Positions 1-6,348 of a DNA stretch of 6,348 nt are shown here, piece after piece. The stretch covers positions 1 to 6,348 of the forward strand of contig JAUUNJ010000154.1 in the NCBI GenBank assembly GCA_030844625.1. The letters are read 5' to 3'. The position numbers were made by a program, and so were the translations under genes. Position 1 is the stretch's first letter. The number at the start of each line of letters is the position of its first letter. Source of the stretch: Roseburia sp. Lineage in GTDB: Bacteria; Bacillota; Clostridia; Lachnospirales; Lachnospiraceae. The notes beneath the pieces were generated by a model that saw only the letters and a program-made list of their open reading frames with translations, searched no databases and was not told the DNA's origin.

Positions 1-1
1 T

Positions 2-2185
2 AACACATCCAAATTTATAGATGTTGATGATGGATATTTTGAAAAGATATATATAGAAAATTCCATATTTGAAGATATGAACTGCATTCTGAATATGGCG
101 CAGGAAAAAAACTCTCTTACGCAGATTAATGTAAAGAACTGTCAGTTGAAAGGCGTTGAAAATATAATTGAGTTCAAGGACTCAGAGAGAAAGATTGCCA
201 ATGAAGACTATCAGTGCGTGCTGAAGAAATATATTCATGGCGTTGTCGTAAGTGACTTGTGCCAGGATAAGCAGATGCATGATGAAATATATCGTTATGC
301 AGGGGATATAAATTACAAAATTCTTGAAACAGATTTAACTGCATTGCCTCCTATGAATACATGGGTCAACGCGTTGGAAATCGGTTTAAAAGGTGATGGC
401 ATGACGGATGATACCAACGCACTGAAAGAGGCAATAAGCCGGTTTGATACAATTTATTTTCCACAGGGTGAGTATATATTATCAGATACGATTAAATTAA
501 AAGAAAATACTACATTGATAGGAATGAATCCGGTTTCGACTCAGCTTATTTTAAAAGAAAATTCTGAAAAGTTTACAGGGTTTGGTAAGGCAAAGGGATT
601 TCTTGAGAGTTCTGACAAGAAAAATATACTTTTTGGAATCGGTATTAATACAGGGGGGCGTAATCCAAGAGCGTGCGGCGTTAAATGGATGGCTGATCGC
701 AATTCATACATTAATGATGTTAAATTTTTTGGAGGTCATGGTGACTTAGTAAAAAACACAGGAGAATTTGATTTTCCTTATGACGAGGGAAGAGCACGAG
801 ATGCCCATCTTGAACGGATATGGGACTACCAGTATCCAAGCCTTCTGATCTGTAATGGTGGTGGAGGAACCTTTAAGGATATCTGGTCGGCCAGTCCATA
901 TGTCAGTGCGGGAGTTCAGATACAGGATACAAAAACACCGATAAAAATTTACTGTCTTTCACTGGAGCATCACTGTCGCTGCGAATTGAGAATGATCAAT
1001 GCAGAAAATATAACCATATACGGATTCCAGAGTGAAGAAGAAAAGGCAGAAGGTGAATTTGCCCAGCCTATTGAATTGCACAATTGTAAAAATATTATAT
1101 TTGCAACTACTTATTGTTTTAGGACTGTGTTTGTGCAGAAATCATTTCCGTACTGTGTTAAAACATGGAACTGCGAAAATATTAAGTTTTTAAATGTACA
1201 CAATTATTCTCAAATGAAATATACCATAGATAATTTTTTGCTGGATGTTAATACGGGAATTGAGATACGGCCATGGCAGGCTGCTGTGATTGAGGTGACC
1301 GGAAAAGGAGAAAAATGCCTAAATTACAATCAGGAAGAAAAAACTAAAAAATTATTTTCAGGATTTCGATTTGCGGATGGTGGCTGTTGTGACAGTAAAG
1401 GGAATTTCTATTTTCTTGACAGCATGGATAAGAAAATATACAGAATTGATGGGAATACATTAGAGATATCCATGATTTTTGAGTCTCCTTATAAAATTAA
1501 TTCCATTGGATTTGATACCAGAGATAACATTATTGTAGTAGGGGAGTATACGATTCCAAAGGATGCCACCCTAAATGGAAGGCCAAATATCAATGTGATG
1601 CCGCCTGATTCAGCGGGAACATCTTACGGATTCTGGTATAACAGTCAGGCGCAGATTGTGGCATTTACGATAAACAAAAACAGAGAAATCGAAAAACTGC
1701 ATAAGATAAATATGGGGGATCTGGAGCCCGCAAGAGTACTTTATCCGGGAAACAGATGGAGAGACGGAACAGATTTTGAACAGGTGGTTCAGTACAATCC
1801 GGGAAAGGCATTTCTGGCACCGGATGGAACTACAATTATTCCATGTCATTACGATTTGATTCGGGCAAATAATCTGTCCCGCTCAAAGCCGGGAAGAAAG
1901 CTGTATTCCATTGATGAAATGTATAAAAGAGTTTATCAGTGCGACATCACACCGGAGGGGCTTCTTACAAATCCCATACCGATTATAGAGGAGGGAGATT
2001 ACCGGGTAAGAAAGTTTAATGAAAAAATATATGTTGGTGATGACAATATAAAGGTTTATGAAAAGAGTAAACTTGTAAATATTCTCTTGGTTCCCGAGAG
2101 ACCTACTACATTTGACTTTGGAGGGCAAAAGGGAAACATATTATTTACTACTACCAGAAATTCAGTATATTTGATAAAGGAGTAA
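2..2185 (+). CDS. Twin beta-helix (pectate-lyase-3/GH55-like) protein with C-terminal beta-propeller, 5' partial
   Basis: The frame is open to the window edge: 25 sense codons precede the ATG at 77, so the true start lies upstream. Numbering here is from that ATG. Residues before about 80 look like the last rungs of a first beta-helix (I-x-I-x-N strand patterns). Residues 96-133 carry the opening signature of a pectate-lyase-3/GH55-type helix: GDGMTDDT at 106-113, then FPQGEY at 128-133. Later rungs show repeated N-[AC]-[KE]-N-I motifs at 308, 336 and 365. The segment 292-320 has E297-H298 and a Q-S-E at 318-320, resembling the next gene. From about 427 to the end, the pattern DGG..DSKGNFYFLD..DKKIYRID (434-458) suggests an SMP-30/NHL-type beta-propeller. 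Such proteins usually cleave or bind polysaccharides; the substrate is unknown. No signal peptide can be judged because the N-terminus is missing. The stop sits 3 bases before the next gene. The fold is fairly sure, the activity is not. Confidence 0.88.
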   Translation, partial: NTSKFIDVDDGYFEKIYIENSIFEDMNCILNMAQEKNSLTQINVKNCQLKGVENIIEFKDSERKIANEDYQCVLKKYIHGVVVSDLCQDKQMHDEIYRYAGDINYKILETDLTALPPMNTWVNALEIGLKGDGMTDDTNALKEAISRFDTIYFPQGEYILSDTIKLKENTTLIGMNPVSTQLILKENSEKFTGFGKAKGFLESSDKKNILFGIGINTGGRNPRACGVKWMADRNSYINDVKFFGGHGDLVKNTGEFDFPYDEGRARDAHLERIWDYQYPSLLICNGGGGTFKDIWSASPYVSAGVQIQDTKTPIKIYCLSLEHHCRCELRMINAENITIYGFQSEEEKAEGEFAQPIELHNCKNIIFATTYCFRTVFVQKSFPYCVKTWNCENIKFLNVHNYSQMKYTIDNFLLDVNTGIEIRPWQAAVIEVTGKGEKCLNYNQEEKTKKLFSGFRFADGGCCDSKGNFYFLDSMDKKIYRIDGNTLEISMIFESPYKINSIGFDTRDNIIVVGEYTIPKDATLNGRPNINVMPPDSAGTSYGFWYNSQAQIVAFTINKNREIEKLHKINMGDLEPARVLYPGNRWRDGTDFEQVVQYNPGKAFLAPDGTTIIPCHYDLIRANNLSRSKPGRKLYSIDEMYKRVYQCDITPEGLLTNPIPIIEEGDYRVRKFNEKIYVGDDNIKVYEKSKLVNILLVPERPTTFDFGGQKGNILFTTTRNSVYLIKE
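2176..2182 (+). promoter_or_regulatory. Ribosome binding site inside the end of the preceding gene
   Basis: AAAGGAG lies 6 bases before the ATG at 2189 and overlaps the last codons of the upstream gene, whose stop is at 2183-2185. The arrangement fixes the start of the lipoprotein gene and suggests that the two genes are translated from one mRNA, probably with translational coupling. Confidence 0.8.
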
Positions 2186-2188
2186 AGA

Positions 2189-4006
2189 ATGAAAAAAATT
2201 TTTAAAATAAGCATTGTTGTGGTGATGGCTATTATTTGCTTTGGATGCAGTAATAATAAGGAACAGAAGAAAACAGAGAAGGAAAGCGTAACAGAGGTTT
2301 CAGGAAATACAATTACATATAAAAGTGAAGGAACACCGGTTAAGGATTCGGAACTGCTTGGAAAAAATGTATATGTATTTTCCACGGAGGATAAGACAGA
2401 GGATATTAAACAGCAGGTAAGCGACATATATGAAAAGCAGCAGTCAAACCAGTTTGGCGATGAAAGATATGCAATTCTTTTTATGCCCGGTGAATATGAC
2501 AAAACGCTGGAAGTCGATGTGGGATTTTATACACAGGCTGCAGGACTTGGAATTATGCCTACGGATACCAATATCAACAAACTGTGGGTAAACGCGGACT
2601 GGATGAGTCATAATGCCACCTGTAATTTCTGGAGAAGTGCAGAAAATTTTTCTGTAAATGAGTTTTGTATGTGGGCAAATTCACAGGCAGTTTCCCTCAG
2701 AAGGGTGAGTTTTGGAGATAGTATTGTTTTCAGTGACGGAGAGGGATGGTCCAGTGGTGGATTTATGGCAGACTGTGATGTGGAAGGCACAGTATATCCG
2801 GGATCACAGCAACAATATCTGTGTAGAAATGATGAGTGGAGTTATTGGGATGGCGGTGTATGGAATATGGTGTTTACAGGTATTAACCCCAACAGAATTC
2901 CTTCAGGTTCATGGCCAAGCATGCCATATACAAAAGTGGAAACAACTCCTGAAATACAGGAAAAACCTTATATATGTTATGATGAAAAACAGGGGTACGG
3001 TGTAATGGTTCCTGAAAATAGAAAAGACAGTCAGGGGATTTCATGGAAAGATGGGGTGAAAGGAACTTTTTACAGTTTGAATTTATTTTATATAGCGGAC
3101 CCGGAAAAGGATAATTCAGATACACTGAATCAGGCACTAAATGAAGGGAAACATATTCTTCTCACACCTGGCATTTATAAACTGGACAAGCCATTAGAGG
3201 TAACAAAAGAAAATACTATTGTTTATGGAATGGGATTGGCTACTCTTATGCCGAACAATGGGAATGGCTGCATGAATGTAGCAGATGTCAGTGGAGTGAA
3301 AGTATGCGGAATTCTATTTGAAGCAGGTGAAAAAGAGTCAAAGACACTTTTACAGGTGGGAGACGAAAACGCAAATGCAGATCATTCAGATAATCCGCTG
3401 TGTTTTAGTGATGTATATTTCAGAGTCGGTGGAGGCAGTTATGCCGGAAAAGTTCAAAATTGTGTCACAATTGAGTGTAATAATGTTATAGGTGATAATT
3501 TTTGGGTGTGGAGAGCAGACCACAGTACAAATGTGGGATGGGATGTGAATACGGCTCCCAACGGAATTATCATTAACGGAGATAATGTAACGATGTATGG
3601 CTTATTCGTTGAACATTTTCAGGAATACCAGACAATTTGGAATGGTAATGGTGGAAAACTTTATTTCTACCAAAGTGAAATCCCATACGATGCGCCGAAT
3701 CAGAAGGCGTTTATGAGTCATGACGGAAAGGTGAACGGATATGCATCATTAAAAGTTGGTGATGACGTAACCAGGTTTGATGGATATGGAATGGGAGTTT
3801 ATTGTTTCAATAGAGATGCGGATATTGAAATTTTCAGCGGAGTGGAAGTTCCTGATGTGGAGGGTGTGGCATTACATAATGTTGTAACAGTCAAGCTCAA
3901 TGGACAGGGTCAGATTACCCATGTGGTAAACGATCAGGGGCAGGAAGTGACCAGAGCGGGAAATACAGCCCGTGTTATGGAATACGAAAATGGACTAAAA
4001 GAATAA
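2189..4006 (+). CDS. Twin beta-helix lipoprotein of the 'coagulation factor 5/8 / adenylyl cyclase'-labelled family (GH55-like)
   Basis: This 605-residue protein starts MKKIFK, has a hydrophobic stretch at 7-19 and a Cys at 20 after F-G, a lipobox-like site (the -3 residue is Cys, slightly atypical). It is thus probably lipid-anchored on the outer face of the membrane. A polar Lys/Glu linker (24-55) follows. The first beta-helix spans about 58-290, with QQSNQFG (84-90), VGFYTQ (111-116), GWSSGGF (186-192) and GSQQQY (205-210). The second spans about 300-575, with TPGIY (326-330), GDNFWVWRADH (435-445) and VEHFQEYQTIWNGNG (474-488), then YQSEIPYD (494-501). From memory, these motifs match a family common in actinobacteria and named 'adenylyl cyclase' or 'coagulation factor 5/8 type' in databases. 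No cyclase or discoidin domain is visible. The two-helix layout resembles GH55 exo-beta-1,3-glucanases, and E475 and E497 are candidate acidic active-site residues by inference. Family assignment is confident; carbohydrate hydrolysis or lysis is only likely. Confidence 0.93.
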   Translation: MKKIFKISIVVVMAIICFGCSNNKEQKKTEKESVTEVSGNTITYKSEGTPVKDSELLGKNVYVFSTEDKTEDIKQQVSDIYEKQQSNQFGDERYAILFMPGEYDKTLEVDVGFYTQAAGLGIMPTDTNINKLWVNADWMSHNATCNFWRSAENFSVNEFCMWANSQAVSLRRVSFGDSIVFSDGEGWSSGGFMADCDVEGTVYPGSQQQYLCRNDEWSYWDGGVWNMVFTGINPNRIPSGSWPSMPYTKVETTPEIQEKPYICYDEKQGYGVMVPENRKDSQGISWKDGVKGTFYSLNLFYIADPEKDNSDTLNQALNEGKHILLTPGIYKLDKPLEVTKENTIVYGMGLATLMPNNGNGCMNVADVSGVKVCGILFEAGEKESKTLLQVGDENANADHSDNPLCFSDVYFRVGGGSYAGKVQNCVTIECNNVIGDNFWVWRADHSTNVGWDVNTAPNGIIINGDNVTMYGLFVEHFQEYQTIWNGNGGKLYFYQSEIPYDAPNQKAFMSHDGKVNGYASLKVGDDVTRFDGYGMGVYCFNRDADIEIFSGVEVPDVEGVALHNVVTVKLNGQGQITHVVNDQGQEVTRAGNTARVMEYENGLKE

Positions 4007-4020
4007 TGTTGTTGGAATAA

Positions 4021-4026
4021 GGGAGA
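4021..4026 (+). promoter_or_regulatory. Ribosome binding site deciding a GTG start
   Basis: GGGAGA lies 6 bases before the GTG at 4033. An in-frame TAA at 4027-4029 sits between the site and the start codon, so GTG is the first usable codon; the next in-frame ATG (residue 36) would remove the first strand and helix of the barrel. Confidence 0.7.
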
Positions 4027-4032
4027 ATAAGC

Positions 4033-4836
4033 GTGATATTACAGGAAACATATACATTATCAAACGGAGTAAAAGTTCCAAAGATTGGACTTGGAACCTG
4101 GCAGATACCGGATGGTGAGGCAGCTTACAATTCGGTTATGTATGCATTAAAAAATGGATACAGACATATTGATACTGCAGCAGCTTATGGCAATGAAAGA
4201 AGTGTGGGGCAGGCGGTAAAGGATTGTGATATTTCAAGAAGAGAGATATTTGTCACCACAAAACTTCCGGCAGAATGCAAGGGATATGATGCCGCAAAAG
4301 AATGTTTTGAAAAATCATTATCGGATTTAGATATCGATTATATTGATTTATATTTAATTCATGCACCGTGGCCATGGGATAAAATGGGTATGGATTGTAC
4401 AGAGGGCAATATTGAAAGCTGGAGAGCATTAGAGGAAATTTACGAAAGTGGCAAAGTCCGAGCCATTGGGATATCAAATTTTGAGCCACAGCACATTCAG
4501 CCTATTTTAGACAATTGCAAAATGGTTCCGATGTGTAATCAGATTAGTTTTCATATAGGCAATCGTCAACAAAATACTGTGGATTTTTGTAATAAAATGG
4601 GAATCCAGATTACAGCATATTCGCCATTGGCAACAGGAGGCATTGTTAATGATGAATATATTGGAAAGATTGCAGAAAAATATAATGCAACGATTCCGCA
4701 GATTTGTGTCAGGTATTGCATCCAGAAAGGTAACATTGTAATTCCGAAATCTACTAAGGAAGAGAGAATTATTTCCAATGTTCAGGTGGATTTTGAAATA
4801 AGTGATGAAGATATGGAATATCTTGATGAAAAATAA
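4033..4836 (+). CDS. Aldo/keto reductase (AKR5-like), GTG start
   Basis: A 267-residue cytoplasmic NAD(P)H-dependent oxidoreductase with the (alpha/beta)8 barrel of the aldo/keto reductase superfamily. The catalytic tetrad is complete: D47 and Y52 in HIDTAAAYGNE, K77 in TTKLP, and H110 in LIHAPWPW. GISNF (146-150), Q170 and Y196 form the nicotinamide pocket. IPKS (237-240) with R245 and N249 is the usual NADPH phosphate-binding site, so NADPH is the likely cofactor. The common N-Q-[IV]-E-[YF]-H-P segment reads NQISFHIG (169-176) here, altering the residues after the conserved His. The C-terminal tail is somewhat short, ending soon after the last helix, which may open the substrate pocket. The family reduces sugars, ketones, 2,5-diketo-gluconate or methylglyoxal, and the sequence does not choose among them. 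It starts 26 bases after the beta-helix lipoprotein gene, so it is probably co-transcribed and may act on an aldehyde or keto sugar from that pathway. Confidence 0.95.
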   Translation: MILQETYTLSNGVKVPKIGLGTWQIPDGEAAYNSVMYALKNGYRHIDTAAAYGNERSVGQAVKDCDISRREIFVTTKLPAECKGYDAAKECFEKSLSDLDIDYIDLYLIHAPWPWDKMGMDCTEGNIESWRALEEIYESGKVRAIGISNFEPQHIQPILDNCKMVPMCNQISFHIGNRQQNTVDFCNKMGIQITAYSPLATGGIVNDEYIGKIAEKYNATIPQICVRYCIQKGNIVIPKSTKEERIISNVQVDFEISDEDMEYLDEK

Positions 4837-4837
4837 T

Positions 4838-4865
4838 TTGAATGAAAATAGTTATAATCAATAAT
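4838..4865 (+). promoter_or_regulatory. Possible weak promoter before the small lipoprotein gene
   Basis: TTGAAT (4838-4843) and AATAAT (4860-4865) are separated by 16 bases, matching 4 of 6 and 5 of 6 consensus positions. The whole 90-base gap is very AT-rich, so such matches arise easily by chance. No terminator hairpin is seen between the reductase gene and this site, so read-through from the upstream operon is equally possible. Confidence 0.25.
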
Positions 4866-4912
4866 AATAAGATATAAAGGATAATGTTTTTTATATTATA
4901 AAGTACTATTTC

Positions 4913-4918
4913 AGGAGG
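4913..4918 (+). promoter_or_regulatory. Strong ribosome binding site for a GTG start
   Basis: A perfect AGGAGG lies 8 bases before the GTG at 4927. It decides the start, since the encoded protein then begins with a proper lipoprotein signal peptide (MLRKLAV...). Confidence 0.8.
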
Positions 4919-4926
4919 ATAAGAAA

Positions 4927-5514
4927 GTGTTAAGAAAGTTAGCGGTTATTACAATGACGGCAGTAATGGCAGTGTCATTGTGGGCATGTGGGGCAAAAGA
5001 TGAAAACAATGAGACAACAAAGGTTGAGGAAACTACTACTGTATCAACAGATGGTGTTGTATCAGAAGACAAAGGAAACAGTTCAGATTTTGAGTCCGTG
5101 GATGTTTCGGCGGCTGGCTGGAAAATGTCGGTAGATAATGTGCAGATTGCAGCAGAATTATCTAACACTAGTGAAGTTCTTGGATACTCCAGTGCATCTT
5201 CAAGTACATTTGAGCAGAATGCCAATGAAGGTAATACTTATGTGTTGATTAAGATGTTGATTGAAAAAGATGGTGCCACGGAAAATATACAGTGGGATAA
5301 AATGATTCTTACAGATGCCGATGGAAACACTTATAACAGAATTGATGATAGTTTTATTGACAGTCTGACGTGGAAGAGAATGTCAGGAACGGACTTGAAC
5401 TTTGGAAGCAATGAAGGATGGTTTGCTTATGAAATACCGGAAGATAAATCGACAGAAGGTTTAGTGCTTTCATATAAGTTTAATGATGAAACTATGGAAT
5501 ATAAAGTCAATTAA
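4927..5514 (+). CDS. Small lipoprotein with DUF4352-like domain
   Basis: A 195-residue protein. It begins with Arg/Lys at 3-4, a hydrophobic core (5-17) and the lipobox LWAC (18-21), so Cys21 should be lipidated and the protein held on the outside of the membrane. Residues 23-58 form a low-complexity Glu/Thr/Ser/Asp linker. The rest (about 60-195) is predicted to be beta-rich and fits the telokin-like DUF4352 pattern: an opening W-K-M-S-V-D-N-V strand (64-71), a central strand reading NTYVLIKMLIEK, then a D-A-D-G-N-T-Y turn, and a late strand GWFAYEIPE before the closing strands. Such domains are common on Firmicutes lipoproteins and have no general enzymatic role; binding or stress-related functions are guesses. 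It follows the reductase gene by 90 bases and is followed by a strong terminator, so it may be a single-gene unit or the last gene of the operon. Confidence 0.9.
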   Translation: MLRKLAVITMTAVMAVSLWACGAKDENNETTKVEETTTVSTDGVVSEDKGNSSDFESVDVSAAGWKMSVDNVQIAAELSNTSEVLGYSSASSSTFEQNANEGNTYVLIKMLIEKDGATENIQWDKMILTDADGNTYNRIDDSFIDSLTWKRMSGTDLNFGSNEGWFAYEIPEDKSTEGLVLSYKFNDETMEYKVN

Positions 5515-5552
5515 GCTTTGATATCCGGAAGGAATTAGATTCTTTCTTTGAA

Positions 5553-5595
5553 ATAAAAACTCCTTTTCAGAAGAAGAAAAGGAGTTTTTATTTTT
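5553..5595. terminator. Strong, probably bidirectional intrinsic terminator
   Basis: Arms 5553-5568 and 5576-5591 are perfect inverted repeats of 16 bases around a 7-base purine loop (5569-5575). The T-run at 5585-5589 and 5591-5595 ends the plus-strand transcript. Read on the minus strand, the A-run at 5551-5559 gives the equivalent T-tract. It lies between two convergent genes, ending the small lipoprotein gene from the left and the SDR gene from the right. Confidence 0.92.
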
Positions 5596-5624
5596 GTAAA
5601 ATTGTATAGGAACGATATGTCTTT

Positions 5625-6347
5625 TTAGGTTTGCCAGCCACCATCTACATTGATGATCTGTCCGGTAATATAGGAACCGGCATTTGCGAGTGCAAAAACT
5701 GCCTCAGCCACATCTTTTACACTTCCCAGTCTGGATGCAGGTATTTCCTGAATTATTTCGTCCAGCTCGTCTTCGGAAAGATGACAATTCATTTTTGTAT
5801 TAATAATTCCGCAGGAAATGGCGTTAACTTGAATATTAGAAGGCGCCAATTCTTTTGCCAGTGCTTTGGTAAAGGTATTTATGGCACCTTTAGTGGCAGA
5901 GTATGCCACCTCATAAGAAGCGCCCGAATTACCCCATACAGAAGAAATGTTTATAATCTTTCCGCTTCCTTTTTTTAAAAAAGTGGGAATTATCTGTCTG
6001 GAAAGCGCTAACGCAGAAGTGACATTTGTATTCCACAAATTGTTCCAGATTTCAGAGTTCATATCCTGCAGTAATCCCAATACAGAAATGCCGGCGTTGT
6101 TAATCAATATATCAGGAGAAAAACCGGCGGTATTGACTTGAATGAAAAGTTTCTCTGACTGATCAAAATCTGCAAGGTCACATTGAAAATAATGGAAATT
6201 ATTTCCAAGTTTCATAGAAAGTTCCTGAATGGAAGATTTATCCTTGTAATATGTTCCGATAACCGTGTAACCGTTATTGATAAAGATTTTGGAAATTTCC
6301 TGACCTATGTCGCCGGATGCACCTGTAATAAGTACTGTTTTTTTCAT
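5625..6347 (-). CDS. SDR family oxidoreductase, YmfI-like (EF-P 5-aminopentanone reductase candidate)
   Basis: A 240-residue classical short-chain dehydrogenase/reductase, cytoplasmic, with a Rossmann fold. Visible motifs are TGASGDIG (8-15, dinucleotide binding), D57 after the third strand, NNAG (83-86), N108, S136, Y149 and K153 (catalytic tetrad, Y-x-x-x-K), and ITGQIINVDGG near the C-terminus. No acidic residue closes the second strand and Lys35 lies nearby, which favours NADPH. The stretch SSVWGNSGASYEVAYSATKG (135-154) and the TKMN plus LSEDEL segment after the active site resemble YmfI, which reduces the 5-aminopentanone modification on elongation factor P, more than housekeeping FabG. 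That assignment is from memory of the family. The usual Pro-Gly after strand six is Cys-Gly (179-180), which is uncommon. The start ATG lies one base from the window edge; the M-K-K-T-V-L-I-T-G opening is normal for the family, so the gene is probably complete. Its ribosome binding site and promoter are outside. FabG or a sugar dehydrogenase remain alternatives. Confidence 0.92.
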   Translation of the reverse strand: MKKTVLITGASGDIGQEISKIFINNGYTVIGTYYKDKSSIQELSMKLGNNFHYFQCDLADFDQSEKLFIQVNTAGFSPDILINNAGISVLGLLQDMNSEIWNNLWNTNVTSALALSRQIIPTFLKKGSGKIINISSVWGNSGASYEVAYSATKGAINTFTKALAKELAPSNIQVNAISCGIINTKMNCHLSEDELDEIIQEIPASRLGSVKDVAEAVFALANAGSYITGQIINVDGGWQT

Positions 6348-6348
6348 G

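Noticed and set aside
77..2185. High Cys content of the first beta-helix protein as proof of a cytoplasmic location
   Set aside because: The neighbouring lipoprotein, which is clearly exported, is also Cys-rich, so Cys content does not discriminate in this probable anaerobe.
2189..2210. A-run and T-run at the start of the lipoprotein gene as a possible phase-variation tract
   Set aside because: The run of seven A is the ordinary outcome of an M-K-K signal peptide start in an AT-rich genome; it is too short and common to claim slippage.
1610..2502. Minus-strand open frames opposite the first two genes
   Set aside because: They lie antisense to clearly conserved coding sequence, have no convincing ribosome binding sites or protein-like family signatures, and are frame shadows.
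2189..4006. Adenylyl cyclase or discoidin (F5/8 type C) function for the 605-residue lipoprotein
   Set aside because: These are database family labels I recall; no cyclase catalytic pattern or discoidin fold signature is visible, and the whole length is explained by beta-helix sequence.
4853..4858. Perfect TATAAT as a -10 box
   Set aside because: No acceptable -35 lies 15-19 bases upstream and there is no extended -10 TG; chance is likely in such AT-rich sequence.
4890..4902. AT palindrome (6-base arms, 1-base centre) as an operator before the small lipoprotein gene
   Set aside because: It consists only of A and T in an AT-rich gap and has no similarity to a known operator that I can name.

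Overview
The window reads as part of an AT-rich Gram-positive anaerobe chromosome, most likely a gut or rumen Clostridia of the Lachnospiraceae type. The reasons are AGA-rich coding, strong AGGAGG-like ribosome binding sites, GTG starts, short lipoprotein signal peptides and a YmfI-like reductase. This placement is inference from style and protein families, not from a marker gene.

Layout: four genes lie on the plus strand, followed by one convergent gene on the minus strand. The first gene enters from outside the window, with its reading frame open to base 1. It ends a right-handed beta-helix, carries a second beta-helix of the pectate-lyase-3/GH55 type, and finishes with a C-terminal beta-propeller resembling SMP-30/NHL proteins. 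Three bases after its stop comes a complete 605-residue lipoprotein, also a twin beta-helix. It belongs to a family usually labelled 'coagulation factor 5/8 type' or 'adenylyl cyclase', names that say nothing useful about its job. An aldo/keto reductase of the AKR5-like type follows 26 bases later. The tight spacing makes these three a probable operon. After a 90-base AT-rich gap comes a small lipoprotein with a DUF4352-like domain. A strong hairpin terminator (5553-5595) separates it from a minus-strand SDR oxidoreductase that resembles the EF-P 5-aminopentanone reductase YmfI.

How they may work together: the two beta-helix proteins share a local signature (Y-x-L-x-[LV]-E-H ... Q-S-E) at matching places in their second helices. 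They therefore look like divergent paralogues that act on, or bind, related carbohydrates. The aldo/keto reductase could handle a carbonyl product or a sugar in the cytoplasm. The most interesting content is this tandem pair of poorly characterised twin beta-helix proteins, one fused to a propeller, coupled to a reductase; it is a candidate carbohydrate-processing unit with unknown substrate. The small lipoprotein and the SDR have no evident link to it. I see no RNA genes, CRISPR, insertion sequences or phage parts.
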